Shown: piece after piece, positions 19,421-29,000 of the stretch
Position numbering within the stretch: the stretch's first letter is position 1
How the letters are laid out: the number at the start of each line of letters is the position of its first letter
Source of the DNA: Rubrivivax sp.
Lineage (GTDB): Bacteria > Pseudomonadota > Gammaproteobacteria > Burkholderiales > Burkholderiaceae_C
Direction of reading: 5' to 3'
Assembly: GCA_020248915.1 (NCBI GenBank)
Contig: JADCGP010000011.1
Coordinates: 124,001-188,000, forward strand
DNA: 64,000 nucleotides
Translations under genes and position numbers: made by a program
Notes under the pieces: generated by a model
Database searches by the model: none
What the model saw: the letters and a program-made list of their open reading frames with translations, nothing else
Told to the model about the DNA's origin: nothing

Positions 19421-20887
19421 ATGGCCGCTGAACGCATGTCGCGCGTCGACACGTCGTGGCTGCGCATGGACAACGACGTCAACCTGATGATGATCGTCGG
19501 GGTCTGGCTGCTCGAGCCGGGGATCACGCTGGCGCAGCTGCGCGAGCGCGTCGCCGAAAAGCTGTTGAAGTACGAGCGCTTCCGCCGCAAGGTCGTGCAG
19601 GACGCGATGGGGGCGAGTTGGGTCGACGACGAGGGCTTCGACATCGCCCATCACGTCGGCGCGCTGAAGCTGCGCCGCGCGAAGGGCCAGAGCGAGCGCG
19701 AGGCCTTCCAGGCCCTGTGCGGCCGGCTCGCGATGACGCCGCTCGACCCGGACCGGCCGCTGTGGCAGTTCCACCTCGTCGAGCGCTACGAAGGCGGCAG
19801 CGCGGTCGTGGCCCGCATCCATCACTGCATCGGCGACGGCATCGCGCTGATCTCGGTGATGATGAGCATCACCGATGGCGGCGCCGACCCGCCGCGCCGT
19901 CGTCGCCGGGCCGAGGCCGAGGAGCGCGAGGAGACCGACTGGCTGACCGACGCCGTGCTCAAGCCGCTGACCGACCTCACGGTCAAGGCCATCGGCATGT
20001 ACGGCAGCGGCGTGGCGCGCTCGCTCGACGTGCTGTCCAACCCGCAGCAGCCGCTGCTCGGCTCGGTCGATGCCGCCCGCTCGGGGCTGCAGGTGCTGCA
20101 GGACGTGGCCACGCTGGCGCTGTTGCCCGACGACTCCCGGACGCTGCTGAAGGGGCGCGGCGCCGGCCGCAAGGTCGTGGCCTGGAACGAGCCGATCCCG
20201 CTGGAGGTCGTCAAGGTCATCGGCAAGGGGCTGGGCTGCACGATCAACGACGTGCTGCTGGCCTGCGTGGCCGGCGCGATCGGCTCGTACCTGCGCGAGC
20301 AGGGCGAGGACCCGGCGGGCAAGGAGATCCGGGCCATGGTGCCCGTGAACCTGCGCCCGCTCGACAAGGCGTGGCAGCTCGGCAACCGCTTCGGGCTGGC
20401 GCCGCTGGTGCTGCCGGTCGGCATCGCCAACCCGATCGAGCGCGTGTACGCGGTGCGGGCGCGGATGGCCGAGCTGAAGAACAGCTACCAGCCGCTGCTG
20501 GCCTTCGCCATCCTCTCGGTGACGGGCCTGTTCATCAAGCCGGTGCAGGACGCGGTGCTGAACATGTTCGCGCGCAAGGCCACCGCGGTCATGACCAACG
20601 TGCCAGGCCCGAAGGAGCCGCTGCGCTTCTGCGGCAGCACGCTCCGCCAGACGGTGTTCTGGGTGCCCGCGTCGGGCGAGATCGGCGTGCACGTCAGCAT
20701 CCTCAGCTACGGCGGAGGCGTGCAGTTCGCGCTGATGACCGACACCGGCCTGTGCCCCGAGCCGCAGCGCATCATCGACCGCTTCCAGCCCGAGTTCGAG
20801 AAGCTCCTGCTCGTCACGCTGATGCTGCCCTGGGCCGGGCAGGACGTCGGAACACACACCCCAACGACCACCGGAGACTCCGCATGA
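19421..20887 (+). CDS. wax ester synthase/diacylglycerol acyltransferase (WS/DGAT)
   Basis: HHxxxDG motif RIHHCIGDGIAL; MTNVPGPKEPLRFCG; NDVLLACVAGAIGSYL. Confidence 0.95.
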   Translation: MAAERMSRVDTSWLRMDNDVNLMMIVGVWLLEPGITLAQLRERVAEKLLKYERFRRKVVQDAMGASWVDDEGFDIAHHVGALKLRRAKGQSEREAFQALCGRLAMTPLDPDRPLWQFHLVERYEGGSAVVARIHHCIGDGIALISVMMSITDGGADPPRRRRRAEAEEREETDWLTDAVLKPLTDLTVKAIGMYGSGVARSLDVLSNPQQPLLGSVDAARSGLQVLQDVATLALLPDDSRTLLKGRGAGRKVVAWNEPIPLEVVKVIGKGLGCTINDVLLACVAGAIGSYLREQGEDPAGKEIRAMVPVNLRPLDKAWQLGNRFGLAPLVLPVGIANPIERVYAVRARMAELKNSYQPLLAFAILSVTGLFIKPVQDAVLNMFARKATAVMTNVPGPKEPLRFCGSTLRQTVFWVPASGEIGVHVSILSYGGGVQFALMTDTGLCPEPQRIIDRFQPEFEKLLLVTLMLPWAGQDVGTHTPTTTGDSA

Positions 20888-21357
20888 CCGTCAGCGTCGA
20901 CATCGACCTCGGCTACGAATTCGCCGTCAAGGCCCCGTTCGAGAAGGTCTTCGAGATCCTCGCCGACGTGCCCAAGTCGGCCAGCCACTTCCCGAAGGTC
21001 GACAAGCTGGTCGACATGGGCGACGACACCTACCGCTGGGAGATGCAGCGCGTGGGCACCGCGCAGGTCGGGATCCAGACCGTCTACGCGTGCAAGTATG
21101 CGAGCGACCCGAAGAAGGGCAGCGTCGTGTGGAAGCCGGTCAAGGGCGTGGGCAACGCACAGATCGAGGGCAGCTGGAAGATCACCGCCGGCAAGGGCAA
21201 GACGGACATCGTGCTGAAGACCAAGGGCGTGGTCGACGTGGCGCTGCCCGCGCTGATGCGCGTGGTCGTCGTGCCGGTGGTCAACTCCGAGTTCGAGAAG
21301 CTCGTCGAGAAGTACATCGACAACCTGATCGCCAAGTTCGGCGGCGAGGCCGAGTAG
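20884..21357 (+). CDS. SRPBCC family protein
   Basis: MTVSVDIDLGYEFAVKAPFEKVFEILADVPKSASHFPKVDKLVDMGDDTYRWEM; ATGA overlap with WS/DGAT stop. Confidence 0.85.
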   Translation: MTVSVDIDLGYEFAVKAPFEKVFEILADVPKSASHFPKVDKLVDMGDDTYRWEMQRVGTAQVGIQTVYACKYASDPKKGSVVWKPVKGVGNAQIEGSWKITAGKGKTDIVLKTKGVVDVALPALMRVVVVPVVNSEFEKLVEKYIDNLIAKFGGEAE

Positions 21358-21374
21358 TCGGCCGGGCCGCGCCC

Positions 21375-21401
21375 GCTGCGGCGCGGCGCGCGCGCCGCAG
21401 C
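21375..21401. terminator. hairpin between convergent genes (bidirectional terminator candidate)
   Basis: gctgcggcgc-ggcgcgc-gcgccgcagc, perfect 10-bp stem, 45-bp convergent gap. Confidence 0.5.
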
Positions 21402-21402
21402 C

Positions 21403-22446
21403 TCAGGGTGCCAGATCGCGGGCGGCGCGGCCGAGGACGACGTCCTCGTAGGCGTGCAGAGACGGCAGGCCCCCGGTGTGCAGGAACAGCACGCGCGCGT
21501 CCGGCGCGAACTCGCCGGCCCGGGCCAGCCCGATCAGCCCGGCCATCACCTTGCCGGTGTAGACCGGGTCGAGCAGCAGCCCCTCGGTGCGGGCGGCCAT
21601 CTGCACCGCCTCCACCATGCGCGCGTTGGGCACCGAGTACTTGGGCTGCCAGTAGCCGCCCACCGAGCGCACCGACTCGCGCGGCACCGCGAAGCCGCCG
21701 CCGGCCAGGTCGGCCACCGCCTGCGCCTCCTTCCACACCAGCGGCTCCTGCTGCGCGGGGTCGCGGCTGACACCGACGCCGACGATGGGCACGCCGATGC
21801 GGTTGCCCAGGAAGCCGGCAAGCAGCCCGCCGTGCGTGCCCGAGCTGCCCGAGCCGACGACGACGCGGTCGAACGACACGCCCATCTCGAACCACTGCTG
21901 CTGCAGCTCCTGCGCGCAGGCGGCGTAGCCCAGGCCGCCGAGCGCGTTGCTGCCGCCCCCGGGAATCACGTAGCCGGTGCGGCCCTGCGCGGCCAGTTCC
22001 TCGACCACGCGCTGCATCGCCGCGGCCATGTCGCTGCCGCCGGGCACGACCGTGATGGCCTCGACGCCGAGCAGGCGGAACATGAAGTGATTGCCGCTGG
22101 CTTGCTCGTCGTAGCTGCCGGCCACGCGCTCCTCGATCACGAATCGGCAGTGCAGGCCCTCCTTCACCGCGGCCGCCAGCGTGATGCGGCAGTGGTTGCT
22201 CTGCGGCGCACCGCAGGTGACGAGCGTGTCGGCTCCGCGTGCCAGCGCGTCGGCGACCAGGAACTCGAGCTTGCGCGTCTTGTTGCCGCCGGGGAACAGG
22301 CCGAGCATGTCGTCGCGCTTGACCCAGAGCTCGGGCCCGCGGCCGCCCGGGCAGGTGGCCGCGAGCGCGGCGCTCAGGCGCGGCAGCGGCTCGAGCGGGG
22401 TCGCGAAGGGCGTGTAGCGGCGGCGGGGGAAGCGGCTGAGGTCCAT
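21403..22446 (-). CDS. dcyD: D-cysteine desulfhydrase / ACC deaminase-family PLP enzyme
   Basis: VKRDDMLGLFPGGNKTRKLEFLVADAL, GAPQSNHCR, GGSNALGGLGYAACAQEL, GSGSSGTHGGLLAGF, LHTGGLPSL. Confidence 0.88.
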   Translation of the reverse strand: MDLSRFPRRRYTPFATPLEPLPRLSAALAATCPGGRGPELWVKRDDMLGLFPGGNKTRKLEFLVADALARGADTLVTCGAPQSNHCRITLAAAVKEGLHCRFVIEERVAGSYDEQASGNHFMFRLLGVEAITVVPGGSDMAAAMQRVVEELAAQGRTGYVIPGGGSNALGGLGYAACAQELQQQWFEMGVSFDRVVVGSGSSGTHGGLLAGFLGNRIGVPIVGVGVSRDPAQQEPLVWKEAQAVADLAGGGFAVPRESVRSVGGYWQPKYSVPNARMVEAVQMAARTEGLLLDPVYTGKVMAGLIGLARAGEFAPDARVLFLHTGGLPSLHAYEDVVLGRAARDLAP

Positions 22447-22512
22447 GCACCGACGATATCGCGTCGGCTGCGGCGGCTGCGCACGCCGCGTCGGGCCGGG
22501 CCCTCGCCGGGC

Positions 22513-23040
22513 CTAGGCCGGGCTCCCTCCAGGCAGCCCGATGTGCAGCGGCGGCGACAGCGCGTGCCGCTCGCAGTCGGCGCCGCCGCCCGGCTCGCGC
22601 CGCTCGAGCACGGCCCAGGGGCCGTCGTCCAGCGCCAGCAGGCCGTGGTGCCAGGTGCCGGCGCGCAGGCGCACGCCCTGGCTGCCGTCGGTGACGAAGG
22701 CACGCAGCGCCGCCGCCGCCGGCGCCGGGCCGGCTGGCGCCACCAGCAGCACGCAGCGCCGCGGCGCCCCGAACGGCAGGAACACCTGCTCGGACCACCT
22801 GTGGCACTCGACCTCGCGCGCCGTGAACGGGAAGCGACGCGCCATGGCCGCGTACAGCGCGAGCACGCCATGGCCGTTTGCGCGGCCGAGGTCCAGAGGC
22901 GGCGCCAGTTCGTGACGCAGCGTGCTGCCCTCGTTGATCGGCGTGCCGCCCGATGCCGGGCGCTGCAGCGCGACCACCTCGCCGAACGGCGCGAAGGCCT
23001 CCGCCGTCAGCGGCAGCGGGTGCAGCGTGGCAGGCGTCAT
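22513..23040 (-). CDS. allA: ureidoglycolate lyase
   Basis: PLTAEAFAPFGEVVALQRP...INEGSTLRHE, HRWSEQVFLPF, GTWHHGLLAL. Confidence 0.92.
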   Translation of the reverse strand: MTPATLHPLPLTAEAFAPFGEVVALQRPASGGTPINEGSTLRHELAPPLDLGRANGHGVLALYAAMARRFPFTAREVECHRWSEQVFLPFGAPRRCVLLVAPAGPAPAAAALRAFVTDGSQGVRLRAGTWHHGLLALDDGPWAVLERREPGGGADCERHALSPPLHIGLPGGSPA

Positions 23041-24314
23041 GCCGCGCGGCCGGCGCTGGCCAGCATCGCGTCGAGCAGCACCTGGCAGCCGGCCGCCAGG
23101 TGCTCGGGCTTGGCGTCCTCGACCTCGTTGTGGGAGATGCCGTCCTTGCAAGGCACGAAGATCATCGCCGCCGGCGCGACGCGGGCGACGTAGACCGCGT
23201 CGTGACCGGCGCCGCTGACGATGTCCTGGTGCGGCAGCCCGTGCGCCGCCGCGGCAGCCCGCACCCGCCCGACCAGCACCGGGTCGAAGGGCGCCGGCGG
23301 GAAGCTGACCACCTGCTCCATCGCCACCGCGATGCCCGGTCGGGCCTGCTCGAGCGCCGCGGCGGCCGCGCGCAGCGCAGCCTCCATCCGCGCCAGGCCG
23401 GCGTCGTCGGTGTGGCGGAAGTCGACCGTGAAGGTCACGCGGCCGGGGATCGTGTTGCGCGAGTTGGGGAACACGTCGACGTAGCCGACCGTCCCGCGCG
23501 CATGCGGCGCCTCGGCCAGCGCGATCGCGTCCACCTGCTGCATCAGCGCGGTGGCGGCCTGCAGCGCGTCGCGGCGCAGCGCCATCGGCGTCGGGCCGGC
23601 GTGCGCCTCGAGCCCGGTGACGACCACGTCGTACCAGCGCTGCCCGAGCGCGCCCCCGACCACCCCGATCGGCCGGCCGCTCGCCTCCAGCACCGGCCCC
23701 TGCTCGATGTGGGCCTCGAAGTAGGCCCCGAAACGCGGCGCGCCGTCGGCCACCGCGGCCGGCGCCGGGCCGGCGTAGCCGATGGCCGCCAGCGCGTCGC
23801 GCACGCTGGTGCCCTCGCGGTCGCGCGCGGCCAGCGCGTGCTCGAGCGTGAAGGCGCCGGCGTACACGCCCGAGCCCATCATCACCGGCACGAAGCGCGA
23901 TCCCTCCTCGTTGGTCCACACGCAGACCTCGAGCGCGGCGCGCGTGCGCACGCCATGGTCGTCGAGCGTGCGCAGCACCTCCAGGCCGGCCAGCACGCCG
24001 TAGTTGCCGTCGAAGCGGCCGCCGGTGGGCTGGGTGTCGATGTGGCTGCCGGTGGCCACCGCCGGCAGCGTGTCGTCGCTGCCGGGGCGGCGCGCGAACA
24101 GGTTGCCGATGGCGTCCACGCGCACGCTGCAGCCGGCCTCGCGGGCCCAGCGCACGAACAGGTCGCGCGCCTGCCGGTCGAGCTCGGACAGCGCCAGCCG
24201 GCACACGCCGCCGCGGGGCGTGGCGCCGATCGCGGCCAGCGCCATCAGGCTGTCCCACAGGCGGCGGCCGTCGATCCGGGGCGTCGAGGGGGGAGCGGGG
24301 TCGTCTGCGGCCAT
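23037..24314 (-). CDS. Zn-dependent M20 hydrolase, allantoate amidohydrolase-like
   Basis: GSHIDTQPTGGRFDGNYGVLAGLEVLRTL, WTNEEGSRF, EAHIEQGPVLE, GAGHDAVYVA, MIFVPCKDGISHNEVE. Confidence 0.92.
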   Translation of the reverse strand: MAADDPAPPSTPRIDGRRLWDSLMALAAIGATPRGGVCRLALSELDRQARDLFVRWAREAGCSVRVDAIGNLFARRPGSDDTLPAVATGSHIDTQPTGGRFDGNYGVLAGLEVLRTLDDHGVRTRAALEVCVWTNEEGSRFVPVMMGSGVYAGAFTLEHALAARDREGTSVRDALAAIGYAGPAPAAVADGAPRFGAYFEAHIEQGPVLEASGRPIGVVGGALGQRWYDVVVTGLEAHAGPTPMALRRDALQAATALMQQVDAIALAEAPHARGTVGYVDVFPNSRNTIPGRVTFTVDFRHTDDAGLARMEAALRAAAAALEQARPGIAVAMEQVVSFPPAPFDPVLVGRVRAAAAAHGLPHQDIVSGAGHDAVYVARVAPAAMIFVPCKDGISHNEVEDAKPEHLAAGCQVLLDAMLASAGRAA

Positions 24315-24408
24315 GGCGCGCCTCGGCTCATAGGGGTTGGGGACGTGGCATTGTGTCGCCGTGCGCGGTTATCCTCGCCACGTGTCCCCTCTGCGGCGAG
24401 GCCCCGGC

Positions 24409-25095
24409 ATGTGGAAGAACGACGACGAGCTGTTCCGGCTGGTGCGCGAGCGCCTGTTCCCGGCGGCGGTGGGCGACATCCTCGACACGATGGGGCTGCT
24501 GCACCAGTTCCTGCCCCCCGCGATCCGGCCGCTGCGGCCGGACATGGTCGTGCTGGGGCGCGCGATGCCTGTGCTCGAGGCGAGTTGCTTCGCCTCCCGC
24601 GAGCCCGAGGGCCGCGGGCCGCTGTCGCAGCGGCCCTTCGGACTGCTGTTCGAGGCGCTGGACGACCTGCGCTCCGGCGAGGTCTACGTGGCCACCGGCT
24701 GCGCTCCGCAGTTCGCGCTGTGGGGCGGCCTGATGACGACCCGGGCGCAGCACCTGAAGGCCGCGGGCGCCGTGCTGGACGGCTACTCCCGCGACACGCC
24801 GGAGGTCCTCGAGCGCGGCTTCCCGGTGTTCTCGCTCGGCGGCTTCGCGCAGGACCAGGGTGCGCGCGGCAAGGTCGTCGACTGGCGCGTGCCAGTCGAG
24901 GTGCAGGGCGTGCGGGTCGCGCCGGGCGACCTGGTGTTCGGCGACCTCGACGGCGTGCTCGTGATCCCGCGCGCCGCCGAGGAGGAGGCGATCCGCCGCG
25001 CCCTCGAGAAGGTCGGCGCCGAGAACAAGGTGCGCGACGCGATCGAGGCCGGCATGAGCACGGTCGAGGCCTTCCGCACCTACGGCGTGATGTGA
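24409..25095 (+). CDS. RraA family protein (HMG/CHA aldolase-like)
   Basis: ALWGGLMTTRAQHLKAAGAVLDGYSRDTPEV (aldolase GG...RD motif); VAPGDLVFGDLDGVLVIP. Confidence 0.85.
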   Translation: MWKNDDELFRLVRERLFPAAVGDILDTMGLLHQFLPPAIRPLRPDMVVLGRAMPVLEASCFASREPEGRGPLSQRPFGLLFEALDDLRSGEVYVATGCAPQFALWGGLMTTRAQHLKAAGAVLDGYSRDTPEVLERGFPVFSLGGFAQDQGARGKVVDWRVPVEVQGVRVAPGDLVFGDLDGVLVIPRAAEEEAIRRALEKVGAENKVRDAIEAGMSTVEAFRTYGVM

Positions 25096-25103
25096 GCGCG
25101 ACC

Positions 25104-26006
25104 ATGTACGACCCCCACCTGTTCGCGGGCCAGCGCATCCTCGTCACGGGTGGTGGCACGGGGCTGGGCCGCGCGATGGCCGAGCGATTCCTGGCGCTCG
25201 GTGCCGACGTCGCGATCTGCGGCCGCCGCCTTGGCGTCTGCGAGGAGACTGCGGAGCAGTGGCGCGCGATGTTCCCCGGCCGTCGCATCGACGTCTTCGG
25301 CGTCGACATCCGCATCGCCGCGGCCGTCGAGGAGATGGTCGAGGCGCTGTGGTCCGGCGGCGGGCTGACCGGCCTGGTCAACAACGCCGCCGGCAACTTC
25401 ATCGCGCCCACCGAGAGCCTGTCGCCACGTGCCTTCGACGCGATCGCCGGCATCGTCTTCCACGGCACCTTCTACGTCACGCAGGCCGTGGGCCGGCGCT
25501 GGGTCGCCGAGGCCAAGGCCGGGGCCTGGACGCCGCAGCGGCCCTGCCGCAGCGTGACCAGCATCATCACGACCTGGGTCGACAACGGCAGCCCCTACGT
25601 CGTGCCGAGCGCGATGAGCAAGGCCGGCATCGACGTGATGACGAAGAGCCTCGCCGTGGAGTGGGCGCGGCACGGCATCCGCCTGAACGCGGTAGGGCCT
25701 GGCGAGATCCCGACCGAGGGCATGAGCAAGCGGCTCAACCCCGGCGAGGAGCCGGGCGCGCGCAGCCGGGAGGCCAACCCGATGGCCCGCCCCGGCACGT
25801 TCGACGAGTTGCAGAACCTGGTCGCCTTCCTGATGGCGCCCGGGCGCTGCGACTGGCTCACCGGCCAGAGCATCATGTTGGACGGCGGCAACGCGCTGGC
25901 CACCGGCGGTAACTTCTATGCGTTGCGCGGCTGGAGCGACGACGACTGGCGCCTCGCCCGCGAACGGATCGAGGCGCAGAACGCGAAGGACCGGTCGGCG
26001 CGCTGA
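25104..26006 (+). CDS. SDR family oxidoreductase, 2,4-dienoyl-CoA reductase (DECR)-like
   Basis: [74 protein letters not shown]. Confidence 0.88.
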   Translation: [300 protein letters not shown]

Positions 26007-26046
26007 GGCCGCCGCCGCGACCCGCGCGAGGATCGAGGAGCACGGC

Positions 26047-29000
26047 ATGGACGCCACCGACGCGGCCCTGCGCCGGGACCGGCTCGACGGACTGCTGGCG
26101 ATGACGCAGCCGGGGCTGCCGCCGGAGCGGCGCGAGCCCTTCGCCGGCTTCGCCGCCGCGTGTTTCGACCAGCTCGACGCCGACGACCTGGCCGAGACCC
26201 GGCTCGAGGACCTGGCCGGTGCGCTGCTGTCGCACTGGCAGTTCGGTGCCCAGCGCGCGGGCGACGCGCCCAAGGTGCGCGCGCTGTCGCCCACGCTGCC
26301 GGCGGATGGCTGGTCGTCGCGCCACAGCGTCGTCGAGGTCGTCAACGACGACATGCCCTTCCTGGTCGACTCGACGGCCATCGAGATCAACCGCCAGGGG
26401 TTGACGCTGCACCGGATCGTGCACCCGGTGTTCGCGGTGCGCCGGGACGGCTCCGGTGCGCTGCTTGCGCTGGCGTCCCCGGCGCAGGAGCCCGACTGGC
26501 CGCGCGAGAGCTGGATGCACATCGAGGTCGACCGGCTCGTCGACGGCGAGCAGCGCGCCGCGCTCGTGACGGGCATCGAGAAGGTGCTCGGCGAGGTGCG
26601 TGCCGCCGTGGCCGACTGGCCCGGCATGGCGGCGCGGCTGCGCGAGGCGGTCGACGAGCTTGCGCGGCCCCCGGCCGCTCTGCCGGCCGATGCCGCCGCC
26701 GAGAGCCGCGCCTTCCTCGAGTGGCTGGCGCAGGACCACCTGGTGCTGCTCGGCTACCGCCGGCACGACCTGCTGCCTCACGCCGGGGAGGGCGGCGCGC
26801 TGGCGCTGCGGCTGGTGCCGGGCAGCGGGCTCGGCGTGCTGCGCGAGCGCGACGAGGAGCGCGCGGCGCCCTCGTGGTGGCCGCTGCCGGCGGCCGCGCG
26901 CGCGCTGGCCGAGGCATCGCTGCCGGTGGTCGTCGTGACCAAGGCCAACACGCGCAGCACGATCCACCGCCCCGGCTACACCGACTACATCGGCGTCAAG
27001 CGCTACGACGCCGCCGGCCGCGTCGTCGGCGAGCACCGCTTCCTCGGGCTGTTCACGTCCACCGCCTACTCGGCGCGCGTGGCCGAGACGCCGCTGCTGC
27101 GCGGCAAGGTCGGCGCCATCGCCGCCCGCGCCGGCCTGCCTCCGGGCGGGCACCGGGCCAAGGCGCTCGCGCACATTCTCGAGACCTACCCGCGCGACGA
27201 CCTGTTCCAGATCGGCGACGACGAGCTCTACGAGACCGCGCTCGGCATCCTCGCGCTCGGCGACCGGCAGCGCCTGCGGCTGTTCGTGCGCCGCGACCCC
27301 TTCGACCGCTTCGTCTCCTGCCTGCTGTACGTGCCGCGCGAGAGCTACGCCACCGAGCTGAGGCTGAAGTGCCAGCGCATCCTGATGCAGGCCTTCGGCG
27401 GCACCTCGGCCGAGTTCGACGTGCTGCTCGGCGAGGGCGCGCTGGCCCGGCTGCACTTCGTCATCCGCACCGGGCCGTCCGCGGTGCCCGAGGGCGGCCT
27501 CGACCGCAAGGCGCTCGAAGCGCAGCTGGCGCAGGCCGCGCGGCGCTGGACCGACCAGCTGCGCGACGCGCTGGTCGACGCCGAGGGCGAGGCGCGCGGC
27601 CTGGAGCTGTTCAAGCGCTGGGCGGCCGCGCTGCCGGCCGACTACCGCGAGCGCGTGCCCGCGCGCGCCGCGGTGGCCGACGTCGCGCGGCTGGCGCGGC
27701 TGTCCCCGGCGCAGCCGGTCGCGCTCGCGATGTACCGGCCGCTCGGCGCCGAGCCGCAGGCCTGGGGCTTCAAGGTCTGCCTTCGCGGCGCCTCGCTGGT
27801 GCTGTCCGACAGCTTGCCGATGCTCGAGCGGATGGGCGTGCGCGTGATGGGCGAGCAGAGCCACCGCGTCGTCGACGGCGACGTGGTGATCTCGATGCAC
27901 GACTTCGAGCTGCGGGCACCGGTGGCCGAGGACGCCGAGCCCGCCGAGGTGGCGCGCCTGTTCGAGGATGCCTTCGCGCGCGTGTTCGACGGCAGCGTCG
28001 AGAACGACGACTTCAACCGGCTCGTGCTGCGTGCGTCGCTGCCGGCCGACGAGGTGGCCGTGCTGCGCGCCTATGCGCGCTATTGCCGCCAGATCGGCTT
28101 CGCGCTGAGCCAGTCGGCGATCGAGGCGGCGCTGGCCGCGCAGCCGCGCATCGCGCGGATGCTGGTGCAGTTGTTCAAGCTGCGGCTGTCGCCCCGGGAG
28201 CACGACGCCGACGGCGCGGCCGCGCAGGTGCGCGCGGTCGAGCAGGCGCTCGAGAAGGTGGGCAACCTGTCCGAGGACCGCGTGCTTCGCCAGCTGCTCG
28301 GCCTGGTGCTGGCCACGCTGCGGACGAACTTCTGGCGCACCGGGTCCGGCCACTCGGGGGCACCCGGGCCGCGCCGCGGCTTCCTCAGCCTGAAGTTCGA
28401 CTGCGCCCGCGTGCCCGGGCTGCCCGAGCCGCGGCCGCTGTACGAGATCTTCGTCTGCTCCCCGCGCTTCGAGGGCGTGCACCTGCGCGGTGGCAAGGTG
28501 GCGCGCGGCGGCCTGCGCTGGAGCGACCGCCCGGAGGACTACCGCACCGAGGTGCTGGGCCTGGTCAAGGCGCAGATGGTGAAGAACACCGTCATCGTGC
28601 CGGTGGGCAGCAAGGGCGGCTTCGTGCTGAAGAAGGCGCCGCCCGCCTCCGAGCGCGACGCCTGGCTGCAGGAGGGCATCGCCTGCTACCAGGACTACCT
28701 GCGCGGCCTGCTCGACCTGACCGACAACCGAGTCGGCGACCGCGTCGTGCCACCGCCGCTGGTGGTGCGTCACGATGGCGACGACCCCTACCTGGTGGTC
28801 GCGGCCGACAAGGGCACGGCCACCTTCAGCGACCACGCCAATGCCATCAGCGCCGAGTACGGGCACTGGCTGGGCGACGCCTTCGCCTCGGGCGGCAGCG
28901 TCGGCTACGACCACAAGGAGATGGGGATCACCGCGCGCGGCGCCTGGGAGAGCGTCAAGCGCCACTTCCGCGAGCGCGGGGTCGACATCCAGCGCACTCC

